Below, in pieces: positions 25,459-35,400 of a stretch of 37,114 nt of DNA (the first letter of the stretch is position 1; every line of letters begins with the position of its first letter). The translations under genes and the position numbers were made by a program. This DNA is from Lentisphaerota bacterium (GTDB lineage: Bacteria; Verrucomicrobiota; Lentisphaeria; Victivallales; Victivallaceae), in contig JAAEMX010000101.1 in NCBI GenBank assembly GCA_024225035.1, positions 1 to 37,114 of the forward strand. The letters are read 5' to 3'. The notes beneath the pieces were generated by a model. That model made no database searches. It was not told where the DNA came from and saw nothing but the letters and a program-made list of their open reading frames with translations.

Positions 25459-25780
25459 TTATTTCGCGCTTAAAAGCACGGATTCGCTAATTTCATATTT
25501 TAGCATTTCACCTGCTTTATACCTTTTTAACTCTGCAATTATGCAGTCGCCAATGCGATGCACCTCGTCATTAAAGGATCCGACAATATGACTGGATAAA
25601 TATATTAGGAAATTTATATAAAGGAAAACTCTCATCGGGAGGTTCCGGGTGAGTAACATCAAGCAGCGCCGTCAAGTCCGGGCATTTGGCAAACACTTCG
25701 CACAAAGTGTCTTCATCAACCTGTGCCCCCGTAGCCGTAACGATGGTGAGAAAAGCCTTGATTACATTATTGAACTGGGA
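25459..25780 (-). pseudogene. C-terminal remnant of a D-2-hydroxyacid dehydrogenase, frameshifted
   Basis: On the reverse strand two frames together give the end of a D-isomer-specific 2-hydroxyacid dehydrogenase. One frame reads GAQVDEDTLCEVFAKCPDLT, ALLDVTHPEPPDES and FPLYKFPNI; the next reads LSSHIVGSFNDEVHRIGD and AELKRYKAGEMLKYEIS with a stop at 25461-25459. The active-site His belongs to SSHIVGS. The frame changes near 25605-25620. There is no start and no NAD-binding core; the upstream boundary near 25780 is approximate. These enzymes reduce 2-keto acids with NADH. This is a decayed catabolic or biosynthetic gene, not a functional one. Confidence 0.8.
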
Positions 25781-26080
25781 AAAACAGAGAAACTGCTTTA
25801 AAAAAGTACAGCAACATAAAAGTTGTTGATCGAGCCAGCGTCATGAACTTCCAGCCGCCTGGATAAAGCAACCTTAAACATCTCATCAAAGCGAGCATTC
25901 CGCTATTTATTAAGCAGTTAAAGTGCCTCGCTTACTACTTTCACTCACTCTCTACTTAATTTTGATACTACATTATCTACTTTTTATTAAATCTCTTTAG
26001 TAAACGAAGAACAAACCACAATATTAGCAGTCTATTCTTATAAACACTGGTTATTTTTGCAGGTGGCTATCGTATTTATA

Positions 26081-26103
26081 AAAGCATTTTACCACAATGC
26101 TTT
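26081..26103. repeat. Inverted repeat upstream of the chitinase gene (first)
   Basis: AAAGCATT (26081-26088) and AATGCTTT (26096-26103) with a 7-base spacer. Together with the next repeat it lies in the 430-base region 25781-26206, where no gene is seen. It could be a regulator site or a weak hairpin. Confidence 0.35.
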
Positions 26104-26142
26104 GTTACACGCTATTATCAAATCACGTTATAAATATTGCTT

Positions 26143-26166
26143 TTTTGCTAAAGTGATTTAGCAAAA
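26143..26166. promoter_or_regulatory. Perfect palindrome 41 bases before the chitinase start
   Basis: TTTTGCTAAA (26143-26152), GTGA, TTTAGCAAAA (26157-26166): ten perfectly paired positions with a 4-base centre, close to the chitinase ATG at 26207. The place and symmetry suit a dimeric repressor or activator site controlling chitinase expression; a 5'-UTR hairpin is the alternative. Confidence 0.4.
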
Positions 26167-26206
26167 GACAATTACAAGTAGAAACAATCTCTAAACAGGA
26201 GCAATC

Positions 26207-28540
26207 ATGAACTTATTGAGGAAATCACATCTACTTATTACAGGAAGCATACTCATGCTTTCTATTGGAGTATTAGCATCGGACAGTAATATTGCGGCAT
26301 CATTTAATGTCCAAAGCTCAAGTCAATGGTATTCAACCGGAGTTATAAGCATATCCAACAAAGGCAGCCAGGATATAACTTTAAACTCAAAAGTCACAAT
26401 CACGTTTAAAAGCAAAGCGGCAATAACCGAATCACGAATTATCAATCATGAACCTTTGTCCTGGGTTCAAGTAGATCTTAACTCTGTCAAAGTCAGCGAC
26501 GCAGAATACAGTAATACCTTATCATTTGAATATACCAGCAACAGTTGGATAAATAACGTTTTAAAAGCTGGCAGCTCGTTTGGGATTTTAATTGCGCAAG
26601 GCGCGTCTCTAGTTAAAACAGATATATCAGATATCAAGGTTAGTATGGGAGGAACCTCCCCTGTCGCAAACAATATCAGCAAGACAACTCAAATGAATAC
26701 CGTGGTTGATATTGATGTCATCAGTGAAGGCATGTGCACAGGTAATGGAGTAAAGCTGGATTCGGTAACCTCCCCTCAACATGGTGAAGTAAATCGCATT
26801 GTCGACCAGACAAATACTAACTTAGTCAGATATACTCCAGCCAATGGATTCGTTGGGCAGGACTCTTTCAGCTACACTATCATCGATCAGGATGGGGCAA
26901 CTGCCAGTGCAAATGTACTTGTTACTGTTAGTAATCCATATAGTGCGCCTGTGACTCAAAACGCTGAGTTAACAGTTAATCAGGATACAGCTGGAACTCT
27001 TGATCTAAGCGGCAAAGTTACTGACGGCACCTCCCCCTACACTTATCAGGTTGTGAGCCAGCCTGCAGACGGAACAGCCGATTTTAATAACTCTTCTACT
27101 CTCAGCTTTACACCAAATACAGGCTTCTCCGGCACCGACAGCCTGACTTATAAAGTTATTGACGCTAACAGCCAAACATCCAACGTTTCTACAGTTACTA
27201 TCACAGTAAAAAGCACAGACGAACATTTGACCGCAAATAACTTGACTAAAACCGTTACAGTCAACGGCAAGCTTGAATATGACCTCAGCAATCTAGTTAG
27301 CGGCGGAACTTCTCCATACACTTTCCAGTTAATCGGAAATGAAAGTATTTCACTTGGCAGCCTTGTTCTCAACGGCAGCACTGTACATTTCACTTCAAAC
27401 GGCAGCACTGGTGAATTTACTGTTCAATACAAAGTTACCGACCAAAAAGAATCAACAGCTGAAGCAACTATAACTATCAAAGTAACAGAAGCTTCATCCG
27501 GGGATATCATCATCGGAGGTTACTGGGAAAACTGGAAAGGAGCTATAAATCCGCCAGTCAGTGATGTGAGCAGTCCAGAATATTACGCGAATGACATTAA
27601 AAATTTCAACATTATTTATTACTCTTTTTTAACTCTTGCTAAAAGTCCTAATCCTGACAACCCTCCTGATGCTCTATGGGATGGACTTGCGATTTATGAA
27701 TCCATGACAGCAGCAGATATTCTCGAAGTCATGGGGTCATATGACAAACCGTATGATAACCCTCATAACTGGCAAAGAATAAAAATCGATGCTCTCATTT
27801 CTCAGTGTTCTCAAAACAACACCCCGTTCGTCTGGGCCATAGGCGGCTGGTCCGATTTAACCAAAACTATCAGTGACGCTCAAATCGATACATTTGTTAC
27901 TAAATGCGTAGAACTCCTTAAGCTTGCCGGAGACGGCATTGACTTTGATTGGGAACACTTAAGTGAAGACTCTTCTATCGTTACTCAGCAGAGGGCAACT
28001 CTTGGGAAAGTCATGTACAAACTAAGAGTAGCTTTGGATAAGGCCGGAATGTCTGATAAGCTCATCGGCTACACTACCAGATTCAATGCTTTCTACAAAG
28101 AATCACCTTTCAAGAATAATCCGGACGGATGGGCCAGTGATGGTGAAGGTATCGACATAGACAATACTATCAAAGATTTGGGCAGCTCACTTGACCAAGT
28201 TGTCGACTGGGTTAACATCATGATGTATGACGTGCCTCCAACACTTTTAGATGCCCCTGATAATGCTTTTACTTTAGACACTTATAAGAAGATACTTGGC
28301 TATTTTGAACAGTATGTATCAAAAAATAAAATAGTCATGGGATTTGAACCTGGCTTCCAGGCGGCAAATGGTAATTGGGAAGGCATGATAGTAGATAAAG
28401 AAGTCATTGACTACATCAAAGCTAACGGATACGGCGGCATAATGTTCTGGGCGGTCAACGATACCAATAAAGCATCTAACTCAGATACATATAACGGTCA
28501 AAACGCACAGGATCTGGCTGCGTACGCAAACAATAATTAA
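26207..28540 (+). CDS. Secreted multidomain GH18 chitinase
   Basis: A 777-residue secreted enzyme. Signal peptide at 1-24 (LLITGSILMLSIGVLA-SD). Residues about 28-148 form a beta-rich module, possibly carbohydrate-binding. Three cadherin/Ig-like domains follow (about 150-244, 247-336, 341-428; marks such as YTPANGFVGQDSFSYTI and FTPNTGFSGTDSLTYKV). The GH18 barrel covers about 432-777: IIIGGYWENWKG at the first strand, FVWAIGGWSD (S-x-G-G equivalent), the catalytic GDGIDFDWEH with acid/base E583, VNIMMYDV and GGIMFWAVN. It hydrolyses chitin outside the cell. The barrel resembles chitinases of insect-associated bacteria. Start has AGGAG; a strong terminator follows. Confidence 0.93.
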   Translation: MNLLRKSHLLITGSILMLSIGVLASDSNIAASFNVQSSSQWYSTGVISISNKGSQDITLNSKVTITFKSKAAITESRIINHEPLSWVQVDLNSVKVSDAEYSNTLSFEYTSNSWINNVLKAGSSFGILIAQGASLVKTDISDIKVSMGGTSPVANNISKTTQMNTVVDIDVISEGMCTGNGVKLDSVTSPQHGEVNRIVDQTNTNLVRYTPANGFVGQDSFSYTIIDQDGATASANVLVTVSNPYSAPVTQNAELTVNQDTAGTLDLSGKVTDGTSPYTYQVVSQPADGTADFNNSSTLSFTPNTGFSGTDSLTYKVIDANSQTSNVSTVTITVKSTDEHLTANNLTKTVTVNGKLEYDLSNLVSGGTSPYTFQLIGNESISLGSLVLNGSTVHFTSNGSTGEFTVQYKVTDQKESTAEATITIKVTEASSGDIIIGGYWENWKGAINPPVSDVSSPEYYANDIKNFNIIYYSFLTLAKSPNPDNPPDALWDGLAIYESMTAADILEVMGSYDKPYDNPHNWQRIKIDALISQCSQNNTPFVWAIGGWSDLTKTISDAQIDTFVTKCVELLKLAGDGIDFDWEHLSEDSSIVTQQRATLGKVMYKLRVALDKAGMSDKLIGYTTRFNAFYKESPFKNNPDGWASDGEGIDIDNTIKDLGSSLDQVVDWVNIMMYDVPPTLLDAPDNAFTLDTYKKILGYFEQYVSKNKIVMGFEPGFQAANGNWEGMIVDKEVIDYIKANGYGGIMFWAVNDTNKASNSDTYNGQNAQDLAAYANNN

Positions 28541-28573
28541 TATTTAAATATCCCTAGAAACTCATATACCAAT

Positions 28574-28630
28574 ACCGTATACTCGGCAACAGGATTTAAA
28601 ACCTATTGCATGAGTATACGGTTCCTTTTT
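28574..28630 (+). terminator. Terminator after the chitinase gene
   Basis: ACCGTATACTC (28574-28584) pairs perfectly with GAGTATACGGT (28612-28622). Inside it GCAACAGG and CCTATTGC pair further with one mismatch, giving a long hairpin, followed by TCCTTTTT. It starts 33 bases after the chitinase stop. Confidence 0.8.
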
Positions 28631-28693
28631 ACGTTAATTAACCATTATGTAAATTAGCAACTATAGGATATACAGCAAAAGAAAGAGGGAAAA

Positions 28694-29884
28694 ATGCCAA
28701 AGTGTCACATTTGTCAGTATGACCATAATAGCTTTTTCGGAGCGCTTAACTATTTCACATGCAGCCGTTGCAGTAAAGCTTCGTGTAACAGTCACGGAGT
28801 CAGACATCATATAATAAAAAATAAGCAAAACAAAGTCTGCAACTCATGTTACTTCGAATATCCCAAGCAAATTGAGCAGTTCAACAAGTTCAAAAGAATA
28901 GTCGATAAAAATGATATTACACTGGTAATGCACGACCATGACTTAGAATATTCTCCCGGTAATTCATTGGTCTACGATTACCTTTCATTTTGTAAAGAAT
29001 ACGACCTCATTCTATGCATGGAGGGCGGATATATAAATTACGATTATCAGGAATGTGTAAACTTTTTTGCAAGGAAATACTCCAACCTAAATCTCTGCTC
29101 TGACATAATGTTTTTAATACAAGGATTCTTGGTGCTGCCAATCGGCCTTAAACAACTGAAAAGACATGCGACGTTTTATGAAAAAGATTTTCATAAGTTC
29201 AATAATGAAATAAAAATATATTCATTTGATACCCCAAGAACAAACCCTCATGTCTCTGATTCGCACCTCGAATGTTTCAACAAATCTAAATATCTGATGT
29301 TTCCCACTGAAACAGAAAATTTCTGGAATGTTACCAGAAGCAATGGAGGCTATAATGATGATGAGAAAATTTTTTTAAGTAAAAAATATTCAGATACTTA
29401 CAAGAATCTACTCACTAAACAGGAACAAAGGAAAATATCTGATCATGTTCCAATAACTCCTCAGCTGAAAAAACTGAATAGCGAACACAACCTGAGTTTA
29501 GTCAGCCAGCCTCCAAAGAATTATAAAAGTGACTTGCTTGATCATTCCAGATACTGCGCAAATACACAAATTGCATCCAGATTAATTATGCTGTGGAAAA
29601 TATACAACAGTTTGAACTACCGCAAAATAAAGAGAACAAAAATAATTATTCTTTGCGGCACAGCTCATGAGATTACCCCTGATAACAGTTCGAAACAGCT
29701 GCCAAAACACTTAATGAACTTAAGAGTGCCGATCAGCGCCGTTCTAAGGAGAAATTCGATTAAAGCAGGAGTTGTAAACTGTATCTGTTATGATACTGGA
29801 AAGAAGCTGAAAAACAATTACCAGCACTCTGCCCAACTGCTCCACCATCAAGGAGTTAAATTTTTCGAATATCCAGATAAGTGA
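28694..29884 (+). CDS. FYVE-type zinc finger protein with unknown C-terminal domain
   Basis: A 396-residue protein without a signal peptide; GAGGG precedes the ATG. Residues 4-52 give a FYVE-type pattern: C4-x2-C7-x15-C23-x2-C26-x4-C31-x2-H34-x14-C49-x2-C52, with His as sixth ligand, and a basic VRHHIIKN patch after it that may contact lipid headgroups. FYVE fingers bind PI3P on endosomes in eukaryotes. The remaining 330 residues are alpha/beta; ITLVMHDHDLEY (H80, H82), DLILCMEGGY (E110) and KIIILCGTAHEIT (H325) are candidate active-site strands. The last resembles the G-x-x-H element of TIKI/EreA/ChaN-like hydrolases, but the match is weak. It probably belongs with the FYVE-papain gene at 16314 as a host-directed protein. 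Confidence 0.65.
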   Translation: MPKCHICQYDHNSFFGALNYFTCSRCSKASCNSHGVRHHIIKNKQNKVCNSCYFEYPKQIEQFNKFKRIVDKNDITLVMHDHDLEYSPGNSLVYDYLSFCKEYDLILCMEGGYINYDYQECVNFFARKYSNLNLCSDIMFLIQGFLVLPIGLKQLKRHATFYEKDFHKFNNEIKIYSFDTPRTNPHVSDSHLECFNKSKYLMFPTETENFWNVTRSNGGYNDDEKIFLSKKYSDTYKNLLTKQEQRKISDHVPITPQLKKLNSEHNLSLVSQPPKNYKSDLLDHSRYCANTQIASRLIMLWKIYNSLNYRKIKRTKIIILCGTAHEITPDNSSKQLPKHLMNLRVPISAVLRRNSIKAGVVNCICYDTGKKLKNNYQHSAQLLHHQGVKFFEYPDK

Positions 29885-29931
29885 CTGTCATTCATGATAA
29901 TATTTACATTGCCAATAATTTATCTATAATC

Positions 29932-29983
29932 TAACCTTATATTTTTTTATAATTTTAAATTGTAAGCAGTCAGGTTAAGGTTA
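29932..29983. repeat. Inverted repeat between the FYVE gene and the metal genes
   Basis: TAACCTTA (29932-29939) and TAAGGTTA (29976-29983) are separated by 36 AT-rich bases including a T7 run; AGGTTA is also directly repeated in the right arm. It may end the preceding transcript or be an operator for the metal-resistance group that starts at 30116. The 230-base gap holds no gene. Confidence 0.3.
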
Positions 29984-30115
29984 TAGTGTGAAAAAGAGAA
30001 ATATTTGCGATCAAGCAACTTTAAAAGATCAAGCCAAGTTATTCAGACATTCAAGTATTAACAAGATGTATTCATCTGCTAATCAGCATGTTAAGGAAAC
30101 AATAAGGGTTTAGAT

Positions 30116-30415
30116 ATGACAAAGAAAAAGATATTTACTTTATTAATCGGATTAACAATGATCTTTAGCATGTTGGCTGATTCAAGCACTAAAAAATCCA
30201 CTGCACCTTTCCCAAAAACAAGTAAACAACAAACCAAGTGCCCGGTTATGGGAGGCAAAATTAATAAGAACCTATATTACGATTATAAAGGTCAAAGAAT
30301 TTATGTCTGTTGTAAAGGTTGCATAGCAATTATCAAGAAAAACCCTGAAAAATATCTCGAAAAGCTGAAAAAAGACGGAGTCATTGTAGAAAAAATAAAG
30401 AAAGATAAAAAATAA
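30116..30415 (+). CDS. Secreted YHS-domain protein, metal-linked
   Basis: A 99-residue protein with a signal peptide (MTKKKIFTLLIGLTMIFSML, cut near A21). The mature part is one YHS domain: KCPVMGGKINKNL (C42), YYDYKGQRIYVCCKGC (C65, C66, C69) and the closing NPEKYLEKL. YHS domains are found beside copper and other metal transporters and probably bind metal through these cysteines. It lies 146 bases before the cusB-like gene in the same direction, so it may act as a periplasmic metal carrier or sensor for the CusBA pump. Confidence 0.85.
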   Translation: MTKKKIFTLLIGLTMIFSMLADSSTKKSTAPFPKTSKQQTKCPVMGGKINKNLYYDYKGQRIYVCCKGCIAIIKKNPEKYLEKLKKDGVIVEKIKKDKK

Positions 30416-30561
30416 TATTAAGTTAATTACCATCGGCTTGACATAAAGCTGCAGTATCAGGAAATTAATAACTAATAGTTAGCGGCTATTATGACAGGCT
30501 AGTCAATTCTACAAACCTCTCCGGCTTATAGATTTTTTGTATAAATGAAGAGGGACTATAT

Positions 30562-32493
30562 ATGTTTAGAAAGCCTAGCCATATTTGGATTGCGGTAAGC
30601 ACATTAGCATTGATTATTGGAGTGGTAACCGGGCTATTGATATCCAGCCCGCGCCGAACCAGCCCTCCACGAGGAGCACTTTCTCCAAGCAAGAATGAGA
30701 AGAAAACCATTTGGACATGTTCCATGCATCCACAGGTACGCCGGCTCAAACCCGGCAAATGCCCAATTTGCTTTATGGACCTCATACCTCTTAAAGAAAA
30801 CTCGACAGGCTCTAATGAAAGCAACGTTCCTGAATTGAAACTATCGCCACGAGCAATACAACTGGCTGAAATCCAAACTGTACCGGCACGACGCAAAGTA
30901 GTTGCAGTAAAAATTAGAATGGTTGGCAAGGTAGACTTTGACGAATCACGCATCTCATATATAACAGCCAGAATGCCTGGACGCATAGACAAATTATATG
31001 TTAATTATACTGGGATCCCTGTAAGAAAAGGTGATCATATGGCGGCATATTTCAGCGTTGACCTTATGCTGGCTCAGAAAGAACTTCTGATTGTCCTGGA
31101 TGACATGAAACACCAGAGAGAGCCAAAATACACCAGAGAGACTCTTGAATCAGTACTTAAAAAATTCAAACTCTGGGGACTGACTCGGGAAAATGTTATT
31201 CGAGTAGCCCGCTCAGGAAAAGTTCTTGATCACTTGATTCTATATGCCCCGGCTTCCGGCATAGTCATTGAAAAAAATGCTCTGGAAGGAAAGTATTTTA
31301 ATACCGGCGATCGTTTGTTTACAATAGCTGACTTGTCAAAAGTATGGATTGAAATGGAGGCTTATGAATCAGATTTGTCATGGCTGCGTTATGGTCAGAA
31401 GGTTTCATTCACAACAAGCGCATACCCTGATGAAGTATTCCATGGCAGGATAGCTTTCATAAATCCTGTTTTGGATGAAAAAACCAGAACAGTGAACGTT
31501 AGAGTCGATGCTCCCAACCCCAATGGAAAGCTTAAACCAGGCATGTTTGTAAATGCTGTAGTAAGCGCAAAAGTTTCACAAGGAGGCAAAGTAATTGACC
31601 CATCTTTAAATAACAAATGGATAAGTCCAATGCATCCTGAAATTATTAAAGATAAACCAGGGAAATGCGATATTTGCGGGATGAAACTGGTTCGCGCTGA
31701 AACCTTGGGATATGCAACAATTGACCCAAATCAAAAACCTCTGGTTATTCCGGAAACAGCTCCGCTAATAACAGGAAAGCGTGCCGTCGTTTACCTAAAA
31801 TCAAAAAAGAAACCAGGCACATACTATGGCAAAGAAATTGTTCTTGGACCACGCGCCGGTAAATATTATATTGTCAAAAGCGGCCTTAAAGAAGGTGATC
31901 AAGTTGTTGTTAATGGAAACTTCAAAATTGACAGTGCCTTACAAATTCTAGCCAAGCCAAGCATGATGACTGAACCAGGTGATGACGAGGTCAAAACACA
32001 TAAGACAATTGCTCCTCAAGCAGGAAAAACAATAACATTTCCAAAACAGTTTATTCTCGAACTTGACCCCGTTTATTCTGCCTATTTTGGTATACAAAAA
32101 AATCTCGCGAAAGATAACTTTAATAAAGCTTTAGGCAGCGCAAAAAGATTAGGACAAGCAATATCTTCACTCAATGTTAATAATCTGACTGCGGACCAGA
32201 AACAAAGATGGTTGCTTATTAGAAAAAATATTTTAGCTGCCTGTGATGATGTTTCATCAGCGAAAAACATTAACGAGGCTAGAAACGGCTTCTCCAGTTT
32301 GTCAACAGAGGTATATATACTTGCTAAAAAAATCGGGACGAGCGGCAAGCTCCATATTTACCGCTTTTTCTGTCCAATGGCATTTGATAACAAAGGTGCC
32401 CACTGGTTGCAAAACAACAAGGATATAGCAAATCCATATTTTGGAAAAGTAATGCTAAAATGCGGAGAAAAAACGGAAAATATAGCAAAATGA
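30562..32493 (+). CDS. cusB: CusB-type periplasmic adaptor with two heavy-metal-binding knuckles and DUF3347-like end
   Basis: A 643-residue membrane-fusion protein, longer than the roughly 400 residues of the enteric form. Residues 8-28 are an N-terminal membrane anchor or uncleaved signal. A first heavy-metal-binding domain is at 51-76 (WTCSMHPQVRRLKPGKCPIC), and a second at 353-378 (SPMHPEIIKDKPGKCDICGM). Between them are the barrel-sandwich and beta-barrel domains (GRIDKLYVNYTG, LYAPASGIVIEKNALEG, VWIEMEAYESDL). The C-terminal 150 residues look like DUF3347 (YFGIQKNLAKDN, then FFCPMAFDNKGAHWLQNN), another metal-related module. It joins the inner-membrane pump to an outer-membrane channel and hands over metal. 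GAGGGA precedes the ATG; it overlaps cusA by four bases. Gene symbol by function class, not strict orthology. Confidence 0.9.
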   Translation: MFRKPSHIWIAVSTLALIIGVVTGLLISSPRRTSPPRGALSPSKNEKKTIWTCSMHPQVRRLKPGKCPICFMDLIPLKENSTGSNESNVPELKLSPRAIQLAEIQTVPARRKVVAVKIRMVGKVDFDESRISYITARMPGRIDKLYVNYTGIPVRKGDHMAAYFSVDLMLAQKELLIVLDDMKHQREPKYTRETLESVLKKFKLWGLTRENVIRVARSGKVLDHLILYAPASGIVIEKNALEGKYFNTGDRLFTIADLSKVWIEMEAYESDLSWLRYGQKVSFTTSAYPDEVFHGRIAFINPVLDEKTRTVNVRVDAPNPNGKLKPGMFVNAVVSAKVSQGGKVIDPSLNNKWISPMHPEIIKDKPGKCDICGMKLVRAETLGYATIDPNQKPLVIPETAPLITGKRAVVYLKSKKKPGTYYGKEIVLGPRAGKYYIVKSGLKEGDQVVVNGNFKIDSALQILAKPSMMTEPGDDEVKTHKTIAPQAGKTITFPKQFILELDPVYSAYFGIQKNLAKDNFNKALGSAKRLGQAISSLNVNNLTADQKQRWLLIRKNILAACDDVSSAKNINEARNGFSSLSTEVYILAKKIGTSGKLHIYRFFCPMAFDNKGAHWLQNNKDIANPYFGKVMLKCGEKTENIAK

Positions 32494-35400
32494 ATGATAA
32501 GTTACAACCTCAGTCGTTTTTGGATAAGGCCGTTCTGTTTTGCCTCAAAAATAAGCTTGCGGTAGGACTGGTTACAATCTTTCTCGTTGCCTGGGGAGTA
32601 ATGGTTGCACCATTTGACTGGAACTTCAAAACCTTTCCCCGGGATCCTGTTCCTGTTGACGCCATACCGGACATTGGAGAAAATCAGCAAATAGTTTTTA
32701 CTCAATGGCCCGGACGTTCACCGCAGGATGTGGAAGACCAGATATCATATCCGCTCACTGTTTCAATGCTTGGAATCCCAGGGGTAAAAACCGTACGCAG
32801 CTTTTCCATGTTTGGGTTCTCTTCTGTCTATATTATTTTCAAGGATAAAGTCGATTTCTACTGGTCACGCTCAAGGGTATTGGAAAAGCTCAATAGTCTT
32901 CCTCAGGGAGAACTTCCGGATGGAGTTCAGCCAAGCCTCGGCCCTGACGCCACTGCTTTAGGGCAAGTTTACTGGTACACGCTGGAAGGGTACGATGAAC
33001 AAGGAAATCCTGCAGGCGGCTGGGGATTAAATGAACTAAGAACTATTCAGGACTGGTATGTGCGTTATGCCCTTATGGCTGCAGACGGAATTAGCGAAGT
33101 TGCTTCTGTTGGAGGCTTTGTTCAGGAATACCAGATAGATACTTCTCCCAATGCGATGCGTGCTCACAAGGTAAGTCTTGGAGATATATTCAATGCTGTC
33201 AGGAAGTCTAATGTTGATGTGGGAGCAAGGTCAATTGAGGTTAATAAAGTTGAATACGTTATTCGTGGACTTGGTTTTATTAAAAGCCTAAATGACTTGG
33301 AAGATACTGTTGTTAAAGTTGTTGACAACGTCCCAATTTACATCAAGGATGTTGCAAAAGTTGTCATGGGGCCCGCCCTCAGACGCGGAGCTCTGGATAA
33401 AGACGGAGTTGAGGCTGTTGGGGGTGTTGCAGTAGTAAGATATAATGACAACCCGTTGGCTGCTATAAAAAACCTCAAAAAAAAGATTAATGAAATATCA
33501 CCAGGGCTACCGGCAAAAGTTCTTATAGATTATTCCAAAGTTTCTGAAGAAGAACTTGAAAAATATGCCAGCCAAAAAGGTTTTAAAGCCTTTGATCAAA
33601 ATGGCATCCTGAGCCAAAGCGCATGGCTTAAATATTTCAAATCCCATCCAGATGAGAAGCGCCCGTCCTGGGCAAAAGTAAGCAAGGTAACTGTTGTTCC
33701 ATTTTACGACCGCACCAAGTTGATTTACGAAACCCTCGGCACTCTTAATACCGCGCTGGTTGAAGAAATCATCGTTACAATAATCGTAATCCTTATAATG
33801 CTCATGCACTTCAGGAGCTCTCTAGTTATTTCCATGACTTTGCCAATGGCAGTGTTAATCTGTTTTATAGCAATGAAAGTGTTTGGAATAGACGCTAATA
33901 TCGTTGCGTTATCTGGTATCGCAATCGCTATTGGTACGATTGTTGACATGGGAATCATAGTTTCTGAAAACATAATAAAATATCTTGGAAAGCTTAAACC
34001 AGGAGAAAGCACTTTACACGCAGTGTACAACGCAACGAGTGAAGTCTCCAGCGCCATTCTGACAGCCATCCTCACCACAGTTATAAGCTTCCTGCCAGTA
34101 TTTACCATGACCGGAGCAGAGGGAAAACTATTCAGACCTCTGGCATTTACCAAAACATTCACGCTGGCGGCGTCAGTAATTGTAGCACTGGCTTTGGTTC
34201 CTGCTATGGCGCATATTCTTTTTACGTTTAAGATTAACAGCAGAAAGATGAAAACAGCAGTTTTAATTATGCTTGCTGCAGCAGCCATTCCTCTGGGAAT
34301 ATTTACATTCTGGTGGACTGGAGCAATAGTATTTTTCTTTGCAATGTACCATCTGTTTAACAGCCATATTCCTGAAAAACTACAGGGAATGGCAATCAAA
34401 GCAATGAATATTTTGGTAGCAGTTCTGGTGACAATAATTCTTACTCATTATTGGATGCCTTTAGGACCAGGCGCTGGACTTCTTAAGAATTTTATTGTTG
34501 TAGTAATTCCAATTGCGGCGCTGCTATTATTTTTCTGGGGCTACAGGCGGGTATATACTCCAATATTAAGATGGGCATTAAATAACAAAATGCTGTTCCT
34601 GACTTTACCAGTAGTAATAGTTATATTGGGCGGAGCTATATGGCTCGGGTTTGACCGTCTCATGGGTTGGTTGCCAAAATCACTTAAGACAAACAGTGTT
34701 TATGCCGGAATGATTCATAAATTCCCCGGTTTAGGCAAAGAATTTATGCCAAGCCTGGACGAAGGCTCATTCCTGTATATGCCGACTACAATGCCGCACG
34801 CCTCTATTGGTGAAGCCATGGACGTTCTAAAAAAGCAGGACATAGCAATAAGCGCTATTCCTGAAATTGAACTGGCTGTCGGTAAAATTGGCCGTGCCGA
34901 AACACCATTGGACCCCGCGCCTATTTCAATGATTGAAACGGTGATAAACTATAAATCTGAATATCTGACAGATCAGACTGGAAACCGTCATCAGTATAAA
35001 TTTGATGATGACCAAAAAGACTTTTTCCGAGATGTTAGTGGTAAACCAGTGAATGCACCTGACGGCAAGCCTTATTATGTGCATGGAAAGTTCATGCGTG
35101 ACAAGCAAGGGAATTTAATACCTGATGAATTTGGCATGCCGTTCAGGTTATGGCGCCCTGCTCTTTCCTCTGACCTAAACCCGGGCCGAAAAGACTGGGA
35201 AGGGATTGAGCGCCCCGATGATATATGGAATAAAATTCTTGCTGCAGCCGAAATACCCGGCACGACTTCAGCCCCAAAACTACAGCCAATCGCAGCTCGT
35301 ATAGTCATGCTTCAAAGTGGAATGCGAGCGCCAATGGGTGTTAAAGTAAAAGGGCCTGACCTTCAGACTATTGAAACGGTAGGCCTTGAAATCGAAAAGT

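Noticed and set aside
25459..25662. Reverse-strand ORF of 67 codons as a gene of its own
   Set aside because: Its C-terminal half is the end of a D-2-hydroxyacid dehydrogenase whose upstream part continues in another frame, so it is part of a pseudogene.
30489..30992. Reverse-strand ORF of 167 codons
   Set aside because: It lies opposite the start of the cusB-like gene, whose domains are clear; this is a shadow frame.
33725..34399. Reverse-strand ORF of 224 codons
   Set aside because: It lies opposite the membrane helices of cusA and is a long shadow frame without its own start signals.
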